From positions 1 through 43,468 of the forward strand of contig JADGJA010000095.1 of the NCBI GenBank assembly GCA_027596035.1: a stretch of 43,468 nucleotides of DNA, given 5' to 3'. The translations under genes were made by a program, and so were the position numbers. The stretch is from Thoreauomyces humboldtii (Eukaryota; Chytridiomycota; Chytridiomycetes; Spizellomycetales; Powellomycetaceae). Shown here in pieces: positions 10,061 to 20,972 of this stretch (the first letter of the stretch is position 1; every line of letters begins with the position of its first letter). The notes below the pieces were generated by a model. That model had not been told where the DNA came from, did no database searches, and worked only from the letters and a program-made list of their open reading frames with translations.

Positions 10061-10900
10061 CATCCACCATCGTGGTTTTGCATATAACAGCTCGTCCGAT
10101 ACGTCTGGCGGGTCTGCTGCGGATATCTTGTCAGCAGTATTACGGAAGACATTATCGCCTCAGGCCCCAACAGTTGGGCCTGGGAACGATGGGCTTTCAC
10201 AACTGGATATCCTGTGACAACCTCACCACTTACGAACGGATCCAGAAGAGAACCGAAGCCCCTCAACCTCTGGGATTGCCGGTGGGAGGACGGAACGGCA
10301 AGGCATAGATGATGGGCATCGACCTTTTTCCAGACCTGTATTCAAGGAAATTCCATTTTCAATCCGGAGCGGCACAAAAAAGTTCACTTCAGTCCCGGCC
10401 ATCCACCATCGTGGTTTTGCATATAACATCTCGTCCGATACGTCTGGCGGGTCTGCTGCGGATATCTTGTCAGCGATAGTACGTAAGACATTATCGCCTT
10501 AGGCGGCCCCAACAGTTGGGCCTGCGATTGATGGGCTTTCACATCTGGATATCCTGTGAAAACCTCACCACTTTCGAACGGATCCAGAAGAGAACCGAGG
10601 CTCACAACCTCTGGGATTGCCGGTGGGAGGACGGAACGGCAAGGCATAGATGATGGGCATCGACCTTTTTCCAGACCTGTATTCAAGGAANNNNNNNNNN
10701 NNNNCAACCTCTGGGATTGCCGGTGGGAGGACGGAACGGCAAGGCATAGATGATGGGCATCGACCTTTTTCCAGACCTGTATTCAAGGAACTGTCATTTT
10801 CGATCCGGAGCGGCCCAAAAAAGTTCATTTCAGCCCCGGTGTCAGATTTTCAGTCCGAAGCTGATTCTCGACTACCTCGCTGGCAAGACAACTCTCAGAC
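10061..10900. repeat. tandem array, about 340-bp period, at least three units
   Basis: The unit starting CATCCACCATCGTGGTTTTG at 10061 restarts at 10400 with only scattered differences. A third copy is present in part after the run of Ns, from 10705. Each complete unit contains a hairpin-like core (CAGGCCCCAAC...GTTGGGCCTG in unit one). The minus-strand open frames are reiterations of the repeat and are not supported as genes; unit length is not a multiple of three. The copies are far more similar to each other than those of the 280-bp array, so this array is younger. Confidence 0.9.
10691..10704. other. assembly gap of 14 Ns inside the tandem array
   Basis: The same sequence occurs at 10605 and again at 10705, only 100 bp apart across the gap, while the repeat period is about 340 bp. 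The gap therefore hides at least about 240 bp of one unit, and possibly more units. Confidence 0.95.
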
Positions 10901-11126
10901 ACCGTTTGACTTCGAGTGAGGCATACCAGTGTTAGCTGACTGACGTGCTCTTTTCGCGTCGAGTTCTTCTCTCAAACCTCTTCGACATGATATGGCAGTG
11001 AGAGTGGTGATACCCGTTCGCCCATTACGCCCCAACGCCGATTCCCTAAGATTGCGGTGTGATTACGAATCGAGAATACGTCAGGTTACGCAGAATCTTA
11101 AGTTATCTATCAGCGTCAGGTGTAAA

Positions 11127-11957
11127 CTATTCATCGATGGTGCTCTCCGACGAGGCGCTTCTCGACCTCGGACATGGCCGCGCCATCGGAGATCGTCTAT
11201 GACTGCTGAGCGGGACCCGACACGACGACCCTTCCACCGCCGCCACTCCCGTCCTCTCACCGCTTCCCGGTCTGACGTCCTTCGTGATGGCAGCCGTCCA
11301 CCTGTCCCACGTGGCACCCGGAACGCAGAGATCGTAATCGACGACGGACAAAAAGTCCCTCTCGTTCTCGCAGAGCTCTGAGGTCGGGAGACCGCAAATG
11401 CGAGACCATGCTTTCATCGAGTAGTTTCGGTCCTGGAGGAACTTGGAGGCCACGATGAGGGTCGTTAGGAAGAGACGACGACCGCAGCGCGAGACCCGAG
11501 CTGGCGCGGTCGGGGTGGTGACGGCGGTGGGCGTACATGTCGTAGGAGCGCCTAGCGATCGAGGAGTGCAAGGAGTGGAATGGACGGCGTTCCGGTATCG
11601 TATCATGTACATGAGAGCCAGGAGGAAGGTCGAACAGGAGGTCTGAGAGCGACGGAGAAGCTCCTGGATCACGTGGACGATGGGGAGTAGACCGCATGGA
11701 GGTGATGAAGCTGCTGATAATTTGCATTTTGAAAGATTGGAGGGGAAGGAAAGCACGATGCGAGCAGCAGTGTTGACGATGTGAGAGGCGATGTCTAGGG
11801 AGGACACTGAAATGATGAGAGCTAGCGCAGCTCCACGACACACAAAGCCGGGCTTACCATCGGGAAAGGATCTGGCAGGGGTTTGCTGAATTTGTGAGAG
11901 CTGACTTGCCATCAATAGATTGTCGCGGCAGGATGAGACAACAGCTGTGCTGGCCAT
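11127..11957 (-). CDS. Pcl/Pho80-type cyclin
   Basis: Single-exon gene of 276 codons. The cyclin box is split in the way typical of fungal Pcl cyclins. Residues about 90-122 hold helix 1 with VIQELLRRSQTS. After a Pro/Thr-rich insert, CGRRLFLTTLIVASKFLQD (158-176) and NYSMKAWSRICGL (178-190) continue the box, and the ENERDFLSVVDYDL segment (197-210) ends it. These are hallmark positions of Pho85 partner cyclins (Pcl1/2/Pho80 group), which direct the cyclin-dependent kinase Pho85 in cell-cycle, phosphate or polarity control. The Ser/Arg-rich C-terminus is low complexity. Subgroup and substrate cannot be decided from sequence alone. The next gene upstream is ribosomal protein L23 on the same strand; there is no functional link. 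Confidence 0.88.
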   Translation of the reverse strand: MASTAVVSSCRDNLLMASQLSQIQQTPARSFPDGKPGFVCRGAALALIISVSSLDIASHIVNTAARIVLSFPSNLSKCKLSAASSPPCGLLPIVHVIQELLRRSQTSCSTFLLALMYMIRYRNAVHSTPCTPRSLGAPTTCTPTAVTTPTAPARVSRCGRRLFLTTLIVASKFLQDRNYSMKAWSRICGLPTSELCENERDFLSVVDYDLCVPGATWDRWTAAITKDVRPGSGERTGVAAVEGSSCRVPLSSHRRSPMARPCPRSRSASSESTIDE

Positions 11958-12584
11958 AAGTTAACTTGGAGGAACAGCAGTTCGGGAGAGAACCAAGAGG
12001 TAAAGGAAGCCGGCGATCAGGTTTAGCGAGAGGCTGAGATACCGATGAACATGACTATAAAGCCGAGCGACTTGAAGCCTCTACTCCGAGGGTGGGTTAG
12101 CAATGAGGTTCGGTGGGGGAGTGGAATGGGGTACGTGAAGGAGGGGAAGGTAAGCGAGAGGGAGGAGGGGAGGTTGACAAACGCGCGAAGGAGGCGCGCG
12201 GGAAACTGCGTTTGCAATTTTTGAGGCGCAGCAAGCAGAAGGAAGAACTTCGGTTACTTTATCCCACCCTGGCCCCATGCCCAACCGCACAATGCCAACC
12301 GCTTACTGATCCTCGGCGATCCTGAACGAGGAGTCCGATTTCGTCGTCGTCACGTCTCCCGAGTCAACACATCCCATGTTCCAAATGGCAGAACTAAAAC
12401 CTTTGCTCGTTTCCTTCAACGATATGCTTGAAACCATCCCACGCAGCCAGCTACTCCCCTTCAACGCACGGATATCGATGACCCATCTCTGTCAAACTTC
12501 CTAACATTCGGCTCTCCACAAACCCAGTTGCGCGTCGTTGCGTATCGTTGCGTGTCATCATGAAAATTGAAAATGTAAGACAAT
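11958..12584. other. cyclin promoter and L23 3' flank
   Basis: About 630 bp with no gene. The cyclin is transcribed leftward from 11957, so its promoter lies here. It includes a purine-rich tract on the plus strand (about 12100-12215). Confidence 0.5.
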
Positions 12585-13650
12585 CTAAACGACGGTGCCG
12601 GAGCTGGACGCAATCTTGGGCCAGAGGTCAGCGCACTCCTTTCCAACGGGTCCGGTGATGGCAGATCCCTTCATCTCGCCCTTGGGGTTGACGATGACAC
12701 CGGCGTTGTCTGCAATAAGAGAGTTTTAGCGCAAGACGACCCTGGTCACTCCCCCTCCCAAACAAGCACTCACCCTCGAAGTAGAGGTAGATGCCGTCAC
12801 GACGCCTCCAGGGCTTACGCTGACGAATGACGACAGCGGGCATGACTAGGATTCGCAATGACATTCATGAGCAAGGCGCTCGCGTAGGTGGGTCTTTCTA
12901 TCACAGTTTCCTCCTTACCCTTCTTCCTCAGGTCAGGCTTTCCCTTCTTGACGGTGGCAAGAACCATGTCTCCAACACCGGCAGCTGGGAGACGCGAGAG
13001 ACGTCCCTTGATACCGTTGACGGCCATGATGTACAAGTTCTTGGCGCCAGAGTTGTCAGCGCAGTTGATCACGGCGCCGACTGGGAGACCCAGCGTCATG
13101 CGGAACTTGTTTCCCGATGCTGCAAGATGGATCAGGGTGAGCAAGGGAGCTGGACTTCAGAAGTGATACAGAACGCAGAACATACCTCCAGAACGTCCTA
13201 GATAAAAGCGAAGCGAAATGCAGGAGAAAAGAGAGAATGGGCACAAAGTCAGCTTCCAAACGAGCATAGTTTCGCTACATCGTGTTCCTCGCAAGGGGTA
13301 GAATCGACCTCTCCACCGTGTCCCACGCGCCGGAACAACCTTCGTCCATTCTTTGGACGAAGGCGTTCCCATTCCAACCAAGTGGCGTTCCCAGGCGTAT
13401 GTCGTAAAGCAAGACAGCCGCTGGAGGGGCTCATAGGCAGGCCGTTATTGCGTTCCCATCGTCGTTCGTCCAAGCCGTTGCTGGAGTCTGAGCATTCCTC
13501 AGCTCAAATGTGGTCGCGGCCCCACCGAATCCTTTCATCCATCCATCCATCCATCCGTCGATCCTTTGCAGCCGAGGTAGAGGTACTATGTCGTGTGGCG
13601 TATCGTAGGTGGTGTATGTCGTTCATCAGCATCGTACCTCGCTTAGACAT
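12585..13650 (-). CDS. rpl23: 60S ribosomal protein L23 (uL14)
   Basis: Five exons read leftward: 13650-13638, 13197-13186, 13119-12919, 12845-12774 and 12709-12585. They join without frame conflict to 140 residues, the usual length of eukaryotic L23. The start MSKRGRSGASGNKFR, the core [20 protein letters not shown] and [25 protein letters not shown], and the end [22 protein letters not shown] are family hallmarks. The protein sits on the interface side of the large subunit near the sarcin-ricin loop and intersubunit bridges. The first two coding exons are only 13 and 12 nt and are separated by a 440-nt intron. Such a long first intron is common in fungal ribosomal protein genes. A gene finder would probably start the protein wrongly at exon 3. 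(Signal and length leave little doubt.). Confidence 0.97.
13535..13556. repeat. ATCC microsatellite in intron 1 of rpl23
   Basis: Five to six tandem ATCC units on the plus strand, inside the 440-nt first intron of the L23 gene. Confidence 0.9.
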
Positions 13651-14255
13651 ATTGGCAGATTTTTCGGTTGGGTTGCCGGTTCGAAGTGAGGTTCGACGTG
13701 GGCTGCTAAGGGGAGAGGCTCACTGGGGGCGCCGCGAGCACGCAGGAGGCGACCCCCCGGCGCACGGGGGGTAAGGGGAGGGCAAAGGACCTCCGGACTC
13801 GGAGCCGCTGCCGGACTCTCGGTTCTCGGTGATCCCTCCCACGTCCCTTGGTAAGAATTCTTCCTCTTTCCCCTCGGACAGCGGGGCGGACGAACGAGCT
13901 GTCATGTCCGAAACTGGCAGCCCATGAGGCCCCTTTGGGCTTTTGCCGAAAGTGTTTGGGCGACATTTTTTCCCCCAGTTTATCACACCAGAATGATTTG
14001 GTGGACGCAAAACTGTCACACTTTAATATGTGAGAGTTGTAGCCAACAAACTACTTGCTCACGAGGGGGACGAGCGTGGTCCACGAATCCCTGAGAAGTG
14101 CCCGCTCCCAGGCGTCGCCGCCCGGTAGATGGTTTTCGTCCGGGGACCCTCGGGGACAGGCTAAAAGAACCGAACAGGCTCACCCACTCCCCCTTGCCCC
14201 GTCCCGCCCTCCAGCTTTCTTTCCCGCCCTCTCCACCACTTCTATACCATTCACG
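13651..14255. promoter_or_regulatory. divergent promoter region, rpl23 and GPI protein gene
   Basis: About 600 bp between the L23 start (leftward) and the GPI-protein start (rightward). Several open frames here are G/C-rich shadows without family resemblance. A pyrimidine-rich stretch (about 14190-14250) precedes the GPI-protein start. No specific factor site can be named. Confidence 0.5.
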
Positions 14256-15190
14256 ATGCGTGCCTCATCTTTCATCACCGCAGCGGCCGCCGTCCTCGCT
14301 TCCCCCGCGCTCGGTCAATCTGCGACAGCGTCGTCGACGTCGTCCTCTGCTGTCGCGGGAGCCACCGCAGCTCCCGCGTCGACCACCGGGACTCAATCCA
14401 TCACCGCCACCCTCGGCAGCACGGCCAACGTGGTCGTCCAGGCCTGTGTCGCCACCGCCGACCCAGCTGTCTGCGAGAACATCTCCGCCGGGCAGACCCT
14501 GCCTCTGAACTCTGTCATCCAGTGGAGCGTCTCCAACAACGTCCTGGCTTACTCCAACGCTCAGGACCTCACCTTCTTCGCCGTTTCCGCCGCCGTGTCC
14601 CTCGTGTCCACTCCTAACGCATACTACTCGTGGGGAACTGGAACCGATTCGTGAGTTTTCTTTCCGCGTCACATACCAAAAATTTGCGATCGACCGAATC
14701 AATGTCTCTTGACAAACCATCTTAACTCTTTCACTGCAGTGCCGGACTCGCAGCCTTCGCCGCGAACAACACATCAGCAGCCTTCATCCCCTTCGCCACC
14801 TTCAACGGCACCGCCTTCTCCACCTCCAACCACCTCAACTCCCAATACGCCACGAACGGAACCACGATCCCGCTCAAGGTCGTGTGGCAGCTCCGTCTCC
14901 TCGCGAACGGAACCTCGGAATCCCAGTACATCAAAGCCACGGACGGATCCCTCGCCACCACCTTCACCCTCGACCCCACGGCCGCTCCCCTGGCCGGTAC
15001 AAGTGCCAACGGGACAGTCGTCCTGCCGCCTGCCGCAAAGACGGCGCCGGGACCCGGAGCGTCGACCACGACCGGGTCGTCGGGAACCGCCACCAACAGC
15101 AAGTCGGCGGCGGGAGGGACGAAGGCCGGGAACGTCGTGGCCGTGGTGGCCGGAGCTACCGCTTTCGCTGTCGCTCTTTTCCTCGTTTGA
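14256..15190 (+). CDS. secreted GPI-anchored glycoprotein, unknown family
   Basis: Two exons (14256-14650, 14740-15190) join in frame to 281 residues. Residues 1-21 are a signal peptide ending in SPALGQ. A Ser/Thr/Ala-rich stretch follows, likely O-glycosylated. The middle carries several N-glycosylation sequons (NNTS, NGTA, NGTT, NGTS, NGTV). The C-terminus has a small-residue region (KSAAGGT) followed by about 18 hydrophobic residues ending FLV with nothing after them, the layout of a GPI-attachment signal. It should sit on the plasma membrane or cell wall. Gene context gives no further clue, and I do not recognise the central domain; with only two cysteines (near VVQACVA and AVCEN) one disulfide is possible. 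The intron is 89 nt with GTGAGT and CTGCAG ends. Confidence 0.82.
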
Positions 15191-16057
15191 AATGGACTCT
15201 TGTGAAACATCACACCACCACCACCCCCCGGCGTAGTGGGTTAGTTTAGTTTCTCATAATAGAATTGAACATAGCAGGATCACATTTCAACTTTGAAAAA
15301 TCACGTATGACATGCCCTTTCGAGGCTTCTGAGTTTTGACTGGGAGGGGTCCTGGACAGCTGTCCAAAGAGAATGCGGCAAGGTGACTTGGTTGTGTGCA
15401 CTTTCAAGCGGGCGATGCCAGCAGCGAACGAGAGACCGTTTGTTCTTCCTTTCGTCTGAGATGGAGCCTTGCTTTGAGCGGACAAGGGCTTCCCACAGAA
15501 AGAAGGGGGTCCCTCCACCTTGCTAATTGCGTGAGGAAAAAGTTCTTCCCTCTGAACCTTTCACCTCGGCTAACGTGTACCGCGCGGGTGCGCGACTACC
15601 CCAACCTTTTCTCACACTGTAAAGCCTTGATACAATCCGGAACGAACGAACCCGTTCGGGTGGGCCATTACTACTAGCAGCTCAACCATGTGATTGCTAA
15701 AGGTCGCTTCCCCCAAAGATCGTCCACTCCGAAGCCGCCAGTGCCCATCGCTCGCTGTCATCTCCGGATGCAAGGATGCAAGGATTCTGGATGCGGGGGG
15801 GTTTCCCAGAACCAATTCCGTGCGACAAAAAGTGTCGTTCCCCTTCCCTCCACCGCCCTGTCCGATCCCCTCTATAGCGGAATGCGCCTTTGTCCAGGAG
15901 TGAGGACCAGAAAGAGGTTCTAATATAAAAATCCGTCCGAATGTCGTGTGATGTGCGTTTTCCTTTTCCCCTGAATAGATAATTTCGAGAGAAGCCGGTC
16001 TGCTCCAGATGATTGTATGTGTGTGTGTGTGTGTGTGAGTGTGCGTGTGTGTACGTC
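15191..16057. other. convergent 3' region, no gene seen
   Basis: About 870 bp between the ends of the GPI-protein gene and Pam16. Contains a GT-rich microsatellite next to the Pam16 stop, listed separately, but no supported gene. Confidence 0.5.
16013..16052. repeat. (GT/CA)n microsatellite in the Pam16 3' untranslated region
   Basis: About 40 bp of nearly uninterrupted GT on the plus strand. On the Pam16 transcript this is a CA repeat starting about five bases after the stop codon. Confidence 0.9.
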
Positions 16058-16695
16058 TCAAGGATTGGAAGGAGCGCTCTTTTCTGCGTCGGCGTCCACT
16101 CTCCGCTTGAGCTCCATGTCCAACCGCTCCTTTGCCCTGAAGACCTTGGACTGGAGGTAGAAGGAACCACCGGACTTTGGATCGTTCTGCTTGAACAGGT
16201 GTTCATATGACTGGAATGGAACGAAAAAACGTTTGCGCGTGAGTTGGGCCCATTGTCATCGTTTTTCTCTCTCTCTCTCGCTTGCACCTTCAGGATGTCC
16301 TCCACGCTCGCGTCCTTGTCGACGTTGAGGATCTGGGTCGCCTCCTCCACGCTGATTCCCGTCTTCCGCGTGGTCGCGTCGAGCGCCGCCCGTCCTGTCC
16401 CTTGCGTTGCCGCGTTCTGTGCTGCGTCTGTAGAAAACAAGGTGAGTGTACGGGGGGAAACGAGAGACGCATGGTCCCTGCGTTCTGGCGCTCGCTGCTC
16501 ACTCTTTGCTGCCTGCTTGTAGGCGTCCACGAAGGCCCTTCCTAGGATCTGCGAGCCGACAATGGCGATCTGTGTTATCAAGCGGGCGGGCTGTGGAGAA
16601 TGCAAACGAAAAAGGTGAGCGAAAAGAAAAGGAGCTGGGCGAGGTGTCCGAGACATGGAGCATGCATTGGCCGTTCCCCGACGTACGTTGACCAT
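16058..16695 (-). CDS. PAM16: mitochondrial import motor subunit Pam16/Tim16
   Basis: Four exons read leftward: 16695-16687, 16590-16503, 16427-16288 and 16210-16058, joining to 129 residues. The first coding exon is just ATG-GTC-AAC. The mature start [26 protein letters not shown] is the family's conserved N-terminal segment. The C-terminal half ([14 protein letters not shown] ... [23 protein letters not shown]) is the degenerate J-like domain. The canonical HPD is replaced by DPK (about 89-91), as expected for a J-like protein that does not stimulate Hsp70. Pam16 pairs with Pam18/Tim14 at the matrix side of the TIM23 channel and restrains its stimulation of mtHsp70. All junctions are in phase and the length is normal. 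The long minus frame covering the whole region is a read-through artefact. Confidence 0.95.
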
Positions 16696-17923
16696 GTCTT
16701 TGGAGGGGTGAGAGGTGTCTGGTGAGGTGAGTGAGGGGGTAACGTGGAGAGGAGTGCTGAAGTTGGCGAGAGAGGTGAAGGTTTCTTTCCGAATTGAAGC
16801 CGAGGGGTAACGATGATCAGGATACACAGGACACGGGACGTGCAGAGAGACGAGGGAAGGCGAACGGGTTCGGGGAGTATGCAATGCAAAGGTGAGGCCC
16901 CGGAGAGTATCGATGCTGGGTTTTCGTTGGGAACAGGACTCTCTCGGGTTGTCAGGACACACACATGCAACCACACACGCACAGCAGACTCTTTTTGCGA
17001 CATCCAAGGTGGGTGCACAGCCACCACCTTACCGGGACGTAAGGGATATGACCGTTTTCCTTTGACTGGTATCCGGACCCGTACCGCGGGTTTTTTCCCA
17101 GGCTAGTTCATCTCCCCTGGTGCCGGTCCCAAGCCAGCCAGTTTCCCCCAATTGGTCCTCCTTCCGCAGAGTCCAGGATCGGTCGGGTCTTGTGCACGAG
17201 GGGTTGCGTTCCTGCTGCATAGGGACGAGGCCGAGGAGGCGGTCCGCAAGGTAACCCGGTACGCAGTCAACGGCTCGACACCGTTTCTTCAAACCTAACA
17301 GTGGACTCTGTCGAAACGATTTGATCTCGTTGTCCTGCGGATTCGCCTTTGATCGAGCGCTGGTGGGATTGGCGCCCGAAGGGAACTCAATGGTGGTGGA
17401 GCTGCGCGATCGAGGGATCTGTACAAGCTCGGATCAACAGAGACGAAGCGAAGGGCTGTTCGTCCTCTGCGAGTCCCTCCCCGCGCAAAGCAACGCATCC
17501 GCCCGTCAACTGTTCCAATGACTTTTATTATTAAGGACTCTCCGTCCTTCTCTCGCTCTCTCTCTCTCTCTCTCTCTCAATCACTCTCTCTCTCTCCCTC
17601 TCTTCAGACCCTCTTCTCCATGGATAACTCTCCGGATCTGGGTTTTCCAGTTCCAGCGCGTTTTGAGAAAAAACACACGAGGAAACAAGAGGAACCGTTC
17701 GATCCGGGGAGCTTTCGACATGGAGCGAGGGAGATATCTGAGAGTTCGTGAGAAAGAAGTGACTGCAGGAGAAAGGTCGCGAATCGCGAAGTGACCAAAA
17801 CACAAACCGGACATGACTTCGACATCTCTTCCTTTTCTCATCCGTTTTCCTTCCCTCTTACCCGGTTCGTTTCCGTTTTTCCCATTTCACATCATCCTCT
17901 CTGCTCGCAATTCATTGCCGGTT
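16696..17923. other. intergenic region with a TC-rich tract
   Basis: Over 1.2 kb with no supported gene. From about 17550 to 17605 the plus strand is an almost pure CT microsatellite. Pam16 is read leftward from 16695, so its promoter lies at the left side; the right side is the 3' flank of the neighbouring minus gene. Confidence 0.5.
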
Positions 17924-19702
17924 TCAAACCGGAACCTCGACCTCGACGAACTCCCCGTCCTCGTTCTCCACGAGGAGATACTGGACCTGGGCGGTCTTTC
18001 GGACGGAAGGGACCGCGGCAACAACAGTCTCCTCCTTCGCCTTCCTTAGCCGAGCGGCGAGATTCTGAGGAGGCTCATGAGGCTGGAGCTGTAGCCGAGG
18101 AGGAGACGACGATTGACTCTGGACCGCCTGTCTAGGAGTCGACGGCGCGGTCTTGACGTTGAAGGTGACCTCGAGGTCGATGCGTTGGACGCCTTGTTCC
18201 TGCTGGTGTCCCACTATGGGGTTGACGCTGATGTCGATGGGAACCGAACAGACCTGCCGCTGCTGTTGCTCGACGTTCCTGACGGCAACGGTGGAAGTCG
18301 GTTGAGCGGCAGGTGGAAACTGCTGGGTGTGCTGATGCCGCGCCTGCAGTGGTGGAGAAGGAAGTCCGTTGACGGTACGAGTGGCGGTAGGACCGTGTGA
18401 CCTGGGATCGAACGGCCGAGGCGCCAAAGAAGCTCTTCCGGTCTCGTCCTCCACCACCACGTATTCCAAAGAATGTAGCGCGAGAGGATTGACGGTCTGC
18501 GGCAGCGGCGGCTGCTGCTGCTGCTGTTGGCGGGAGGTTGAGGCGATGGCCGTGGCGTCGACGGGAGTGGGTGCGATGCGACGGCGAGGTCCAAGTGCAG
18601 GTTCGTCGCGGGCCGAGACGGAGGTGGACGCAAGGTCGAGAGCTGGAACGCTTGGCCGGCAGGTTTGGGTGTGCGGTGGTTCGGAGGCAGGAGGAGGTGT
18701 GGCGTACCTGGCCAGGGCCATCAACGCCGACGGACCAGCCGCCGGGAGGTCGGCCGAAGTCTTGGAGAACTCAGCCTCGAGCCAAGTCCAATACTCGAAG
18801 TCGAGGTTCGAGTGCTTCTGAATTGCGGTGGCCACCTCGGCTTGGATGAGCTTGAGCTGACGCCTGTGGGGCTTGCAGTACCTCTTATCTTCCTTGACGT
18901 CCATGGAAAATGTGGTATTGCACCCTCTCTTTGTTGATTAGAAAAGGAGCGTCCGTGTCAGAGACTCGTTTTATATACGCCGAAACACGAAACGGTAGGA
19001 ACCATCTTACCCTTTCGCAGGTTGGTTGCTGAGCTTGGGTAGACGGGCGGTGGGTCTGAGACGTCTTCTTGAAGGAATTTTTCATCGCCTTTGTCTTGTG
19101 CAGGAGACCGGAGACAAACTGGATTGCCTTGGCTTTCTTCTTTTTGACATTCTTGTTCGATGTGCCTGGAAGAGATGGCGGCGGCAAGACCTTCGGACGG
19201 AACACGACACCAGACCGGGTGACGGACTGTCCAGGCCAGTAGGCCGGCTGAGCCCGTTTGATGGGCTCGGAGGAATCGGTGACGCCTTCCGCATCCCGGA
19301 CCTGCCGCATGGCATGTTGCAACCGCCAGTCTTCTTCGTTCCCATTGGCCGCTGAATTCTGAGACCACCCGTTGGAATGGTCAGGCGTGTCCAGCACGTG
19401 TATGGTCTCTATCTCCAACCTCTCCTGTCCTGTGACTACAGCATTCGTGCGGCTCGGCTCACGCCATGATCCCTGCTTGATTGAGCTCAGCGGGTGCTCC
19501 CAAGCCCAGCCGACCTTTGACTTGGAAGAAGCTTCAGCCGAGTCAAGTTGAGAAGCAAAAGCTCCCATAGCCAGTTTCTCAATGAAGACATGAGCTTCCT
19601 GGTCAGTGATCGTAGGCTGTGTTGAATTCAAGAAGGTAAAGCAAGACGTTAGGAACTGGCTCGGTGCAAACTCGTTGCGCACATCTCTGCATTGCTTACC
19701 AT
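17924..19702 (-). CDS. low-complexity protein with a small Cys/His zinc-binding motif
   Basis: Two certain coding exons read leftward, 19616-19011 and 18928-17924, join in phase across an 83-nt... class intron with GTAAGA and a CTAAT branch point. The junction rebuilds the motif C-x4-C-x15-C-x2-H (CERRGC ... RYCKPH), split by the intron, which supports the splice. This resembles small fungal zinc-ribbon motifs. After it come a helical segment (LKLIQAEVATAIQKH, DFEYWTWLEAEF) and a long Pro/Gln/Ser-rich tail containing a polyglutamine run. Upstream, an ATG directly abutting GTAAGC at 19702-19700 could be a start-codon-only exon, giving 537 residues; an internal ATG at 19568 would give 520. The function is not recognised. 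A nuclear or scaffold role would be a guess. Confidence 0.65.
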
Positions 19703-20899
19703 CACTTCGGCTTCTTGTGTACGGTTGTGGGTTAGTGTAAGAAGGGACTTTGGACCGTTCTGGAGACGTTGCGAGAGCGAGCAAGATAGCAGCTGGAACA
19801 AGTTCAAGGGAAGTGTCAAAAAGGAAACCCCTCGAGAGTTGCGTGTTGTTGCGGAGACCTTTCTGACGAGCTGCCACACGACAGAAAGAAAACGGGAGAA
19901 GCAAGAGTAGGTAGCAATCGACCCAGCGCCTCCCAACGAGACAAGCGTGGAATACCGGAAGTATCGATTATGGCTGGCTGATGGAGGATGGTGGCGAAAG
20001 GAAGGCTGGGCACGTACGAACGTTTCGCTGAGGTGGGCAGCAAGTGAAAACATGCGCAGTCAAAGGCCTCGGTCTCCCTCCCTCTCCGGCTTCTCCCTTC
20101 TTCCTTCGCGTCTGCCGCAGTTTCCCACGCACCGGGACAAAGTCATCTCGTCGCAGTAGCAGCTCCTTGCACAAAATTAGGGTCTCGACTCCCCGCCGAA
20201 GACGTTCGCATCATCCTACAGAGTGTCGAGTCTACCGCGAATCTTTACTAGGTTTGAATCCTCGCGTGCGCAAGTCTTCAGATCACCTCCTTCCTCGTAC
20301 TTGAACAATGGGCAACGCTTCCGTGAACCAAACAAGGCCGGTCCGTGGCTGGCTCGGTTCCGGCTCGTCATCTTGTCCGCAACCATCACAACCAAACTTT
20401 TCACGGAATGCGCTCAAGAATTTACGGGAGTCGCACGCAATATCTGGCTGTGTATAAGTGCACTTCAAGTCCCAGGATCCTCCTGCAGAGATTTTAGCTT
20501 CGTCAGGTAGGAGCGAGTCGTTGAGAGGCGAAGGGTCGCTTTGCGGACAGGAATCGCAGAGGGATTATGGATCGAACTCGTTGACTTCCTGGCTATGCGG
20601 TTTTGCGTACGCTGGTAGCCATTGTGATTTCATCGGCCATTTGCCATCATTATGCGTTCTCCGTAATTGTTGGAAGAATGGGAAACCACACTAAAAGTCT
20701 CTGCGTATGCGTAGTGTACTACACTCTTGTATCTCGCGGAAAGGATAGTGAGGAATTGGACATGCCATGCTGCTCTTTCGAGCCACGGATCTGAAGTCCC
20801 TTCTCTCTGGGCTGCCGGCTTGCCCTTCCGGCATGCAAAAAATAGTTCCCTCGCCTTTCCGACATGAAATGGAGTACTCCGTGGCAAAAGATGGTTGCA
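19703..20899. other. intergenic region, no gene seen
   Basis: About 1.2 kb between the minus-strand zinc-motif gene and the tRNA gene. Open frames are short and unrelated to known families. It should contain the promoter of the gene starting near 19700. Confidence 0.5.
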
Positions 20900-20972
20900 T
20901 GCTTCCTTCGCGGATCGAACGCGAGACCTTTAGATCTTCAGTCTAACGCTCTCCCAACTGAGCTAAGGAAGC
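20900..20972 (-). tRNA. tRNA-Phe (GAA)
   Basis: A 73-nt gene without intron. The acceptor stem GCTTCCT pairs with AGGAAGC and leaves discriminator A. The D region (TAGCTCAGTTGG) and the T arm (GTTCGATCC) are canonical and double as the internal A and B boxes for TFIIIC. The anticodon at positions 34-36 is GAA. A run of four Ts follows the 3' end about ten bases downstream on the transcribed strand, a normal Pol III terminator. Its sequence is identical to the copy at 25927-25999. Confidence 0.98.

Noticed and set aside
10384..10919. overlapping open frames across the N run
   Set aside because: They are reiterated translations of the 340-bp unit and cross unknown bases.
13706..14019. open frames between rpl23 and the GPI-protein gene
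   Set aside because: Arg/Pro/Ser-rich composition typical of G/C-rich non-coding DNA, no start context or homology.
15697..17007. 436-codon minus-strand frame
   Set aside because: Reads straight through Pam16 introns and flanks; only the Pam16 exons inside it are meaningful.
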